Shown here in pieces: positions 22,878-29,979 of a DNA stretch of 64,000 bases. The notes beneath the pieces were generated by a model. That model did no database searches. It was given only the letters and a program-made list of their open reading frames with translations, and had not been told where the DNA came from. The position numbers and the translations under genes are program-made. Source of the DNA: Streptomyces armeniacus. GTDB taxonomy: Bacteria; Actinomycetota; Actinomycetes; Streptomycetales; Streptomycetaceae. The stretch's first letter is position 1. Each line of letters starts with the position of its first letter. The stretch lies in contig NZ_CP031320.1 of the NCBI RefSeq assembly GCF_003355155.1, forward strand, positions 3,711,367-3,775,366, given 5' to 3'.

Positions 22878-24050
22878 ATGAGGCTGTCCGCATTCCGTGC
22901 TCCCGTCGCGTTCGCACTCGTTTCCGCCCTGGCACTGGCCGCCTGCGGCAGCAGCAGCGGCGCCCCCGAAGCCGCCCGTTCGGCGGGCCCGGGTTCTCCC
23001 TCACCCACGTCTGATCTCACGGACGACTCGATCCAGGCGATCCTCGACAAGGCCCTCCCCCGCGGCGGGAGCGGCACGGTGGTCGCCGCCCGCGGCGGCG
23101 AGGTCACGCACTGCGCCGGTTACGGGATGGCCGACCGGGCCCAACGCATCCCCGCGAGCTGCGACACGGTGTACGACATCATGTCGATCACCAAGTCGTT
23201 CACGGCCGTGGCGATCATGAAGCTGCACATGGCGGGCGAGCTGCGGGTCAGCGACAGGATCAGCAAGTTCGTCGGACCCGTCCCCGCGGACAAGCGCGAC
23301 ATCACGATTCACCAGCTGCTCACCCACACCTCCGGGCTGCCGGAGGCGCTGGGAGACGACTACGCCCCCGTCTCCCGCCAGGAGATGATCGAGGGGGCCG
23401 CCAAGTCCAGGCTGGTCGCCCCGCCCGGCACGGAGTTCGCGTACTCCAACCTGGGCTTCAGCCTGCTGGCCGCCATCGTCGAGAAGGTCTCCGGCACGGA
23501 CTACGAGCGCTTCCTGGCGAAGCAGATCTTCGCTCCCGCCGGCATGAAGCACACCGGCTACGTCCTGCCACGCTGGGACAGGAAGCAGATCGCGGTGGAG
23601 TACGACGAACGGGGCGTCTCCCAGGGGCGGCCGCTGGACCAGCGGTGGGCCGCCGACGGACCGTACTGGAACCTGCGCGGCAACGGCGGTCTGCTGTCCA
23701 CCGCTCGCGACATGTACCGCTTCCACCGCGCTCTGGCCGATGGCACACTCCTGGACCGCGAGGCGCGGGCCCTGATGTTCAAAGCCCACGCCCCCATGGG
23801 TCTGCCGGGCTACGACGGCTACGCCAGCGGCTACGGGTGGGGCATCATGCCCGACCGGAACCTCGCGACCCACTCCGGCGGCAACGACTGGTCGTACGGC
23901 GTGAACGTGCACGCCGTGAACGGTGACCTGATGGTGTTCTGGATCAGCAACCAGGCCGTCCGGGACGGGAAATGGGATCTGCAGGAGATTTCCCGTCCTC
24001 TTGTGCTGAAGCTGGTCAAGCAGCTGCAGGCCGGCTCATCCGGTCAGTGA
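22878..24050 (+). CDS. Serine beta-lactamase-like hydrolase, lipoprotein
   Basis: A class C beta-lactamase/D-alanyl-D-alanine carboxypeptidase-like serine hydrolase, 390 residues. The signal peptide MRLSAFRAPVAFALVSALALAAC ends in a lipobox (Leu-Ala-Ala-Cys), so it is anchored outside the membrane. Catalytic motifs: SITKS (SxxK), YSN (YxN), and HSGG in place of KTG. QLLTHTSGLPE is also typical. Substrate unknown: members act on peptidoglycan stem peptides, esters or beta-lactams. ATG 22878 follows GAGGA. It is divergent from the SDR gene. Confidence 0.88.
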   Translation: MRLSAFRAPVAFALVSALALAACGSSSGAPEAARSAGPGSPSPTSDLTDDSIQAILDKALPRGGSGTVVAARGGEVTHCAGYGMADRAQRIPASCDTVYDIMSITKSFTAVAIMKLHMAGELRVSDRISKFVGPVPADKRDITIHQLLTHTSGLPEALGDDYAPVSRQEMIEGAAKSRLVAPPGTEFAYSNLGFSLLAAIVEKVSGTDYERFLAKQIFAPAGMKHTGYVLPRWDRKQIAVEYDERGVSQGRPLDQRWAADGPYWNLRGNGGLLSTARDMYRFHRALADGTLLDREARALMFKAHAPMGLPGYDGYASGYGWGIMPDRNLATHSGGNDWSYGVNVHAVNGDLMVFWISNQAVRDGKWDLQEISRPLVLKLVKQLQAGSSGQ

Positions 24051-24060
24051 GCCCGTATGC

Positions 24061-24136
24061 CGTCGTGACGGCGTGCGTCGCGAGCGGCGTGCGTCGCGCT
24101 GGCGTGCGTCGTGACGGCGTGCGTCGTGACGGCGTG
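24061..24136. repeat. Tandem 15-bp repeat, five units
   Basis: Five head-to-tail units of CGTCGTGACGGCGTG: the first, fourth and fifth are identical, the second has one extra base and changes, the third two changes. It starts 10 bases after the serine hydrolase stop and runs up to the terminator hairpin. Good for strain typing by length; no coding role seen. Confidence 0.75.
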
Positions 24137-24141
24137 AACGC

Positions 24142-24173
24142 AGCGGCGCCCTACGGGCAGTACGGGCGCCGCT
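24142..24173. terminator. Bidirectional terminator hairpin
   Basis: AGCGGCGCCC at 24142-24151 pairs perfectly with GGGCGCCGCT at 24164-24173, and TAC/GTA extend the stem with one bulged C. It lies between two convergent genes (serine hydrolase, alpha/beta hydrolase), 11 bases from the stop of the latter, so it can end transcription from both sides. Confidence 0.75.
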
Positions 24174-24184
24174 GCCGCTGACCG

Positions 24185-24937
24185 TCAGGCCGCCGAGGTG
24201 GCCGCCCGGCCCAGGTGCCGGTCGTAGAACCGCGCCTTGTCGTCCAGCTCGAACGGCGGGGTGCCGGTGTGCCCGCCCAGGTTGGCGTGCAATGTCTTCT
24301 CCCTGGTGCCGAAGGCGTCGAACAGGTCCAGGGCCCGCTGCCGCGGGTTCCCTTCGTCGTCCCACTGCAGCAGGAGCAGCAGCGGAACGGTCACCTGCCG
24401 GGCCTCCTCGCGCTGGGCGCGGGGCACGTAACCCCCGGCGAAGAAGCAGGCGGCCGCGATGCGCGGCTCGGTCACCGCCAGCCGGATGCCGAGGGCGGTC
24501 CACCCCGAGTACCCGACCGGGCCGCCGACTTCGGGCAGCGCGAGGAGGGCGTCCAGGGTGGTGCGCCAGTCCGGGGCCGCCTTTTCGACCAGCGGGCCGA
24601 CGACGGACTCGAAGATCTCGTCGGCCGGTTCACCGGCCTGCACCGCCCGGCGCAGGTCGGCGCGGGCCTGCTCCTCCGCGGCGGAACGGGCCCGGTCACC
24701 GCACCCGGCGGCGTCGATGGTGGCCACCGCGTAGCCGTACACCGCGGTGCGCCGGGCCCGTGCCACCAGCCGGGGATCGCGCTTGGGCAGACCGTTGTTG
24801 TGGGCCATCAGGATCAGCGGAGCGGGCGCGGCGGAGGCGGCGCGCGCGGGCGTCCACAGGACGCCGGGGATCTCGCCGAGGGTGAATTCGCGTTCGAGGA
24901 CGCCGTCTTCGAGACGCTGTTCAGAAGTGACGCGCAT
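24185..24937 (-). CDS. Alpha/beta hydrolase (dienelactone-hydrolase-like)
   Basis: 250 residues, cytoplasmic. The region PLILMAHNNG looks like the oxyanion strand and turn, and PVGYSGWTALG holds the likely nucleophile Ser; the usual GxSxG is here GYSGW, so the last Gly is replaced. LLLLLQWDDEGNPRQRALDLFDAFGTREKTLHANLGGHTGTPPFE gives a plausible acid (Asp) and His (GGHTG). Resembles small dienelactone-hydrolase-like esterases of Streptomyces. The ATG at 24935-24937 is used. Substrate unknown. Confidence 0.75.
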   Translation of the reverse strand: MRVTSEQRLEDGVLEREFTLGEIPGVLWTPARAASAAPAPLILMAHNNGLPKRDPRLVARARRTAVYGYAVATIDAAGCGDRARSAAEEQARADLRRAVQAGEPADEIFESVVGPLVEKAAPDWRTTLDALLALPEVGGPVGYSGWTALGIRLAVTEPRIAAACFFAGGYVPRAQREEARQVTVPLLLLLQWDDEGNPRQRALDLFDAFGTREKTLHANLGGHTGTPPFELDDKARFYDRHLGRAATSAA

Positions 24938-24986
24938 GGTCGTGCCTTTCGGGAGTGCCTTGTGGTCGAGGCGCTCCCGGCGACAC

Positions 24987-25043
24987 CTACGTCAGTCGCC
25001 GGCCGTGACGGGAAGGGGGAGCACCCATCGCTACAGCGTTCAT
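24987..25043 (-). CDS. Possible 18-residue upstream peptide
   Basis: A very short reading frame, MNAVAMGAPPSRHGRRLT, with an unusually good ribosome-binding site (GAGGAGGTGAG, 25047-25057) just before its ATG at 25041-25043. It ends 49 bases before the alpha/beta hydrolase start. Streptomyces use such tiny leader peptides before some operons, but this one lacks the Cys-rich ending of the known cysteine-responsive leaders. Could be chance. Confidence 0.25.
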   Translation of the reverse strand: MNAVAMGAPPSRHGRRLT

Positions 25044-25152
25044 GGGTCTCACCTCCTCGGGCGGTGTCACGGTCGACTGCAAGCTACCCGCCCGCTCACC
25101 GTCCCTCCAGCCCTTTTCCGCGAGCGGACATGACGGTGCCGCCACTGCCGGT

Positions 25153-26121
25153 TCACCACTGGTGGACGAGCGGCGTGTCCGGCTCGTCGTACCGGCGCCA
25201 GGCCTCGGTGATACGGCCGAGGCGGGCCGGGGCGGCGACGCCGACCACGGCTGCGATCCTGCCGCCGGTGATGTCGAACGTCACGGTGCCGATGACCTCG
25301 TCGCCGATCACGAACAGGATGGCGGGGGCACCGTTGACGAGCGCGTAATGGGCGGCCGGCGTCTCTCCGGCGAAGCGGCGCTGCGCGGACGCGGGCTTGA
25401 ATCCGGCCTGTGCGATCGCGGCGATGCGCTGCGGAGTATCGTACCGCAGCAGCGTCCTGGTCAGGCCCGCGCCGTCGGAGGTCGCGGTCGCGTCGTCGGT
25501 GAGCAGCGCCACCAGCCGCTCGGTGCGGCCCGAGGAGGCGGCGGCGAAGAACTCCTCGACGATCCCGCGGGCGGACGCCCGGTCGGCCGCCCGGCCGGCC
25601 TCGCCGCCGCCGCGGCGCGTGTCGCTGATACGGCGCCGGGCCCGGTGAAGGTGCTGCTGGCTCGCGGACTCGGTGGTGTCGAGGATCGCGGCGATCTCGG
25701 CGTGGCCGTACGAGAACGCCTCGCGCAGGACGTAGACGGCCCGTTCGACGGGCGACAGGCGCTCCATGAGCGTCAGCACGGCCAGAGAGACCGATTCGCG
25801 CTGCTCGGCGGTGTCGGCCGGGCCGAGCATCGGGTCGCCCTCGAGGAGCGGTTCGGGCAGCCAGGCGCCTGCGGTGCGTTCGCGGCGGGCCTGTGCCGAG
25901 CGGAGCCGGTCGAGGCACAGGTTGGTGACGACCTTGGTCAGCCATGCTTCCGGCACCTTGATCCGCTGCCGGTCCGCGGACTGCCAGTGCAGGAACGCGT
26001 CCTGTACGGCGTCCTCGGCGTCGGCGGCGGAGCCCAGCAGCCGGTAGGCCAGTGAGGCCAGCCGGTTCCGGCTGGCCTCGAACCGGCTGGTGTCGAAACG
26101 ATCAGCGGCCGCGCTGTCCAT
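25153..26121 (-). CDS. ECF41-type (SigJ-like) RNA polymerase sigma factor with SnoaL domain
   Basis: 322 residues. Region 2 is NRLASLAYRLLGSAADAEDAVQDAFLHW with DRQRIKVPEAWLTKVVTNLCLDRLRSA; region 4 is LMERLSPVERAVYVLREAFSYGHAEIAAILDTTESASQQHLHRARRRI. The WLPEPL linker motif and YVLREAF are ECF41 hallmarks. The C-terminal 120 residues (SARGIVEEFFAAASSGRTERLVALL onward) are the SnoaL/NTF2-like extension that controls activity in ECF41 instead of an anti-sigma factor. The usual DGGG motif reads DGAG here. ATG 26119-26121 is preceded by AGGGTGA; the partner oxidoreductase ends 10 bases upstream, so they form an operon. Confidence 0.9.
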   Translation of the reverse strand: MDSAAADRFDTSRFEASRNRLASLAYRLLGSAADAEDAVQDAFLHWQSADRQRIKVPEAWLTKVVTNLCLDRLRSAQARRERTAGAWLPEPLLEGDPMLGPADTAEQRESVSLAVLTLMERLSPVERAVYVLREAFSYGHAEIAAILDTTESASQQHLHRARRRISDTRRGGGEAGRAADRASARGIVEEFFAAASSGRTERLVALLTDDATATSDGAGLTRTLLRYDTPQRIAAIAQAGFKPASAQRRFAGETPAAHYALVNGAPAILFVIGDEVIGTVTFDITGGRIAAVVGVAAPARLGRITEAWRRYDEPDTPLVHQW

Positions 26122-26131
26122 GCGGGTCACC

Positions 26132-27397
26132 CTAGGCGGCTGCACGACCGCTCTTTCCGGCGGACGTGTCGGGCGCGTCGGACGCGTACGGAGCCTTGGA
26201 AGCGTACGGCGTGGCGGTCAGGCGGCGCCTGCGCCTGGGCAGGCCGAAGGTGGGGTGCGAGGTGCCCCACAGCGCCCCCTTCGCGATGGCCGCCTTGATC
26301 CGCGCGGCTTTCCGGCCGCCCATGTGCTTCGGCTTCGCCTGCCCTTCGCCGTCGACCGACTGCCAGATCCCGTCCGTTCGCCCGAGGCTGATGGCGTTGT
26401 ACAGGTGGACCAGCTTGACGTTCGCGATCTCGCGGCCGGTCAGTCGTCCGACGATCGCCTCGATGGCCTGCCGGCCGGTGTACCCGGCCGATCCGCAGGA
26501 CATCGGCAGCGGCAGGCCGTTGTCGGCGAGGGTGTGGACGCTGTCGCCGACGGCGTAGACGTCCGGATGCGAGACCGACCGCATGGTGCGGTCGACGACG
26601 ATCCGGCCGTTCCCGGTGACCTCCAGGCCGCCGGCGGCGGCGATGGGGTCGACCGCGAAGCCCGCCGCCCACACGGTCGCGTCGGACGCCAGGACGGTGC
26701 CGTCGGCGCACAGCACCCGCGTCGCTTCGACGGCTTCGACGCCGGCGTGCTCCAGAACGGTGATGCCCAGCCGGTCGCACGCCCGGCGCAGGTGGTCGCG
26801 GGCTCCGGCGGAGAGCCGGGCGCCCAGCTCACCGCGCGCGACCAGCGCCACCGACAGGCCTGGCCGTGCCTCGGCGACCTCGGTGGCGGTCTCGATGCCC
26901 GTCAGCCCCTCGCCGACGACCACCACGCTCCCGCCGCCTCCGCCTCGCATGTCCGGGTTGCCCAGCCCCTCCAGGTCGTCCAGGCGCTCGCGCAGACGCA
27001 GCGCCGAGGGCCTCGCGGCGACGTCGAAGGCGTGCTCGGCGACGCCGGGGACGGCGTGTACGTCGCCGTGGCTGCCGAGCGCGTACACGAGCGTGTCGTA
27101 GCCGAGTTCACCGCCGCCGGAGGCGTCGGCCACGGCCACGAGACGGCGCTCGGGGTCGACGGCGGTGACCCGGGCCACGCGCAGCCGGATCCCTGTGCCC
27201 GCGAAGACGTCGGCGAGCTGCGGGGCCTCGATGTCCCGGCCCGCCGCCAGCTGGTTCAGGCGCAGCCGCTGGACGAAGTCCGGCACGGCGTTCACCACTG
27301 TGATCTCGGTGTCCGACCGGGACAGCCGACGGGCCAGGTTCCCGGCCACGTAGGCCCCGGCATAGCCGGCGCCGAGGACAACGATGCGGTGCTTCAT
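26132..27397 (-). CDS. FAD/NAD(P)-dependent oxidoreductase (NDH-2-like)
   Basis: A pyridine nucleotide-disulfide/NADH dehydrogenase-like flavoprotein, 421 residues. The FAD Rossmann motif is VVLGAGYAGAYVAG (residues 6-19), the NAD(P) motif VVVVGEGLTGIETATEVAE, and the second FAD contact DVYAVGDSVHT. There is no redox-active CxxxxC pair. It lacks an obvious membrane helix. The tail (TPYASKAPYASDAPDTSAGKSG) is a degenerate repeat absent from the fold. ECF41 sigma genes usually sit beside an oxidoreductase gene that is their main target, and this pair fits. ATG at 27395-27397. Confidence 0.87.
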   Translation of the reverse strand: MKHRIVVLGAGYAGAYVAGNLARRLSRSDTEITVVNAVPDFVQRLRLNQLAAGRDIEAPQLADVFAGTGIRLRVARVTAVDPERRLVAVADASGGGELGYDTLVYALGSHGDVHAVPGVAEHAFDVAARPSALRLRERLDDLEGLGNPDMRGGGGGSVVVVGEGLTGIETATEVAEARPGLSVALVARGELGARLSAGARDHLRRACDRLGITVLEHAGVEAVEATRVLCADGTVLASDATVWAAGFAVDPIAAAGGLEVTGNGRIVVDRTMRSVSHPDVYAVGDSVHTLADNGLPLPMSCGSAGYTGRQAIEAIVGRLTGREIANVKLVHLYNAISLGRTDGIWQSVDGEGQAKPKHMGGRKAARIKAAIAKGALWGTSHPTFGLPRRRRRLTATPYASKAPYASDAPDTSAGKSGRAAA

Positions 27398-27442
27398 GTG
27401 ATGCTCCCGTCAGTCCGCTCTGCTCTGCCCTTCGTGGGTTGA

Positions 27443-27468
27443 GCGGGACAGCGCCCCGATTCCTGACA
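27443..27468 (-). promoter_or_regulatory. Candidate ECF41 promoter of the oxidoreductase-sigma operon
   Basis: On the minus strand TGTCAGG (27462-27468) lies about 65-70 bases before the oxidoreductase start and resembles the TGTCACA -35 reported for ECF41. The expected CGTC -10 is not exact; TGTCCCGC at 27443-27450 is the nearest. Autoregulation by the sigma factor is an inference. Confidence 0.35.
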
Positions 27469-27514
27469 GGAACCGCGTATGGCGTGGATCACATGGGGTG
27501 AGGTCCAGCCGGGA

Positions 27515-28246
27515 TCAGCCGGAGTCCGGGTCGCCGAAGCCCGGGTCGGGCTCGCCGAAGCCGGGGTCCGGTTCGCCGAAGTCGACGCGGCCGTCGTCGT
27601 CGATCCAGATGGGATCGTTCGCCCACCGCAGGCGCCAGTCGCCGTTGTGGCAGCGGTAGGAGATGCTCTGGCACTCGTAGCGGAGGGCCTTGCCGGCCTC
27701 GGCGAGGAAGACCTTGGGCATCTTGTCGCAGCGCGGCGGCACTTCCTTCTCGTCCTTGCGGGTCCAGCCGTACGCCGCGTAGACGGTCTTGGCCGTCAGC
27801 ACGCCCTTCGCCGGCCACGCCCGGTAGCGGGACGTGGACCAACCGCCGGAGGCGTCGATGTCGGAGAACTGCACCTTCCACTCGGCCTTCAGCCCTTCGT
27901 AGAAGACGGTGCAGCGGTAGTACGCCCCCTTGCCCTTCTTCTCCTGCTCGCACTCGCCGGGCCGTACGTCGCCGATGACTCCCGCCATGTCGATCGTGTC
28001 CGTCATCAGCTGGCGCATGACCTGGTCGAAGAGGTCGGGGCGTTCCTTCTCGGGAGGCAGGGCCGCCTCGACTTCCAAGCCGCTCCCGGCGCTCGGTGGA
28101 TCAGACGGCAGCGAGATCCGTACGGGCAGCTGCTTCCCCGCGGAACGCGTCGGCGCGGGCATGTCGTCGCAGTCACCGACGCTCTCGGAACAGCCCGCCA
28201 ACGCCAGCACGGCGGCCGCCGTCATCGGCCCCACAGCACGCTTCAT
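27515..28246 (-). CDS. Hypothetical lipoprotein with C-terminal repeat
   Basis: 243 residues. The signal peptide MKRAVGPMTAAAVLALAGC ends in a lipobox, so it is exported and lipid-anchored. The mature part has several cysteines (Cys in GDCDD, GECEQ, YRCTVF, PRCDK, YECQS, YRCHN) suggesting disulfides. The family is unknown to me; it resembles Streptomyces lipoproteins of unknown function. The end is a three-fold repeat, GEPDPGF, GEPDPGF, GDPDSG, preceded by WIDDDGRVDF. It lies between the oxidoreductase operon and the amidohydrolase, same strand. Confidence 0.7.
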   Translation of the reverse strand: MKRAVGPMTAAAVLALAGCSESVGDCDDMPAPTRSAGKQLPVRISLPSDPPSAGSGLEVEAALPPEKERPDLFDQVMRQLMTDTIDMAGVIGDVRPGECEQEKKGKGAYYRCTVFYEGLKAEWKVQFSDIDASGGWSTSRYRAWPAKGVLTAKTVYAAYGWTRKDEKEVPPRCDKMPKVFLAEAGKALRYECQSISYRCHNGDWRLRWANDPIWIDDDGRVDFGEPDPGFGEPDPGFGDPDSG

Positions 28247-28324
28247 GACGCCTTCGTACCCCGTACCTCCCGGGACCCCTCCCCGGCGGACAGGACGGCG
28301 GGGGCCGGGGGCGCAGGAGGGCGC

Positions 28325-29686
28325 TCAGCCGTCGTAGTCCTGGACACGGCGGCCGTGGTCGCGGTCGAGCAAGTGCGGGAGGCGGGTACGGAGTTCCGCG
28401 AGGATCTCCGGGACGTCGAGGGTCAGCAGCTGCCGGTCGCGCATCAGGACGCGCCCGTCCACGATCGTCGTACGGACGTCCGCGGAGCGCGCGCTGTGGA
28501 CGAGGGCGGCCGCGAGGTCGTGTACGGGCTGCACGTGCGGGCCCGTCACGTCCACCAGGATCAGGTCCGCGCGGCGGCCCGGCGCGAGCGCGCCGACGCG
28601 GTCGCCTAGGCCGACCGCCCGCGCGCTCTGGGTGGTCGCGTGGTCGAGGGCCTGGCGGGCGGTCAGCCAACGCGGGTCACCCGTCGCGGACTTCTGCACC
28701 AGCGACGTGAGCGCCATGCTCTCCCACACGTCGAGGGAGTTGTTCGACGCGGCGCCGTCCGTGGCCAGCCCCACCGGGACGCCGATGGAGGCCAGTGACC
28801 GCAGGGGCGTGGTGTCCCACGCGAACTTGAGGTAGCCGCGCGGCGCGGTCGCCACCGCGACGCGTCCCGTCGCCCGCTCCAGTACGGGCAGGTCGTCCTC
28901 GGTGATGCCCGTGCCGTGGGCGAGGAGCACGTCCGCGTCCAGGAGTCCGCAGTGCTCGAGCACCCCTACGGGCGTACGGCCGTGCCGGGCCAGGCTGTTG
29001 TCCGTCTGTGCCCGGTTCTCGGCGGCGTGCAGGTGCACCGGCAGGCCGTGTTCGCGGGCGAGCGCCGCGGTGGCCGTCAGGTCGGCGTCGTCCACCGTGT
29101 ACGGGGCGTGCGGGGCCAGCGCGGTGGTGATCCGCCCGTCGGCGCCGTCCCGCCAGCGGAGGGCGAAGTCCAGGGAGCGTTCGCGGCCCTCGGGCCCCTG
29201 CGAGGAGAAGTACGCCCAGCCGAGATGGGCCCGCAGGCCGCTCCGTACGGTGGCGGCGGCCACGCGGTCCATCGCGAAGTAGTGGTCGGCGAAGGCCGTG
29301 ACGCCGCCGCTGATCATCTCGGCGCAGGCCAGCAGGGCGCCGAGTTCGACATCGCGGTCGGTGAGGTTGGTCTCGACGGGCCAGATCCGGTCGTTGAACC
29401 ACTCCTCGATCGGCAGGTCCTCCGCCATGCCGCGGAAGACGACCATCGGCGCGTGGGTATGGCAGTTGATCAGGCCGGGCATCGCCACCTGTCCGCGCGC
29501 GTCGATGCGTTCGGCAGCGGGCAGATCCGCCACCGCGCGCGCGGAGGTGACCGCGTCGATGACCCCGTCGCGTACGACGACCGCGGTGTCCTCCGCAAAG
29601 CCGATGCCGCCCTCCGCGCCGTGCACCAGTGCCGTACAGCCGGTGACGACGATGTCCGCGGGCGCCTCCGTAGGAGTGTCGGGCAT
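28325..29686 (-). CDS. Amidohydrolase (MtaD / Atz-Trz-like deaminase)
   Basis: A metal-dependent deaminase or chlorohydrolase of the amidohydrolase superfamily, 453 residues. Metal site: MPGLINCHTHAPMVVFRG (HxH), HLHAAENRAQTDNS, LLAHGTGI, and LATDGAASNNSLDVWE with the catalytic Asp. These features are closest to methylthioadenosine/S-adenosylhomocysteine deaminases, with other aminopurine or triazine substrates possible. ATG 29684-29686 has GAGGAGG seven bases upstream, which decides the start; the frame runs further upstream without a site. Divergent from the formate dehydrogenase operon. Confidence 0.85.
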   Translation of the reverse strand: MPDTPTEAPADIVVTGCTALVHGAEGGIGFAEDTAVVVRDGVIDAVTSARAVADLPAAERIDARGQVAMPGLINCHTHAPMVVFRGMAEDLPIEEWFNDRIWPVETNLTDRDVELGALLACAEMISGGVTAFADHYFAMDRVAAATVRSGLRAHLGWAYFSSQGPEGRERSLDFALRWRDGADGRITTALAPHAPYTVDDADLTATAALAREHGLPVHLHAAENRAQTDNSLARHGRTPVGVLEHCGLLDADVLLAHGTGITEDDLPVLERATGRVAVATAPRGYLKFAWDTTPLRSLASIGVPVGLATDGAASNNSLDVWESMALTSLVQKSATGDPRWLTARQALDHATTQSARAVGLGDRVGALAPGRRADLILVDVTGPHVQPVHDLAAALVHSARSADVRTTIVDGRVLMRDRQLLTLDVPEILAELRTRLPHLLDRDHGRRVQDYDG

Positions 29687-29778
29687 GGGGCCTCCTCGTG
29701 TGCTCACGTCTGTACGGGTCCGTACGGCACCGCGTGCGCTCTGCTGCCGTCGCGGGGCCAGCCTGCCGCAGATCCACG

Positions 29779-29870
29779 CCGTACGGGGCGGCAACCGTAC
29801 GGATCGCGATCGCGCACCGTACGGAGCACGCCGTACGGATCACGCCGTCGTACGGATCACGCCATACGGA
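29779..29870. repeat. Degenerate CCGTACGG-rich array
   Basis: The gap upstream of the formate dehydrogenase gene holds at least six copies of the palindrome-like word CCGTACGG or one-base variants (CCGTACGGGG, CCGTACGGAT, CCGTACGGAG, CCGTACGGAT, TCGTACGGAT, CATACGGAT), several followed by CACGCC with about 15-base spacing. It looks like a decayed tandem array rather than a gene. The same word is common across the window. Confidence 0.55.
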
Positions 29871-29979
29871 TGCCGTTACGCATGAGACGCCGTTCCCGGG
29901 GGACTACGGACCGGGCCAGCCGAGCGAGCCAAGCGAGCGGCAGCCGCGCGCTGCCCAGGGAGAGGCGGGAGGACCAGCC

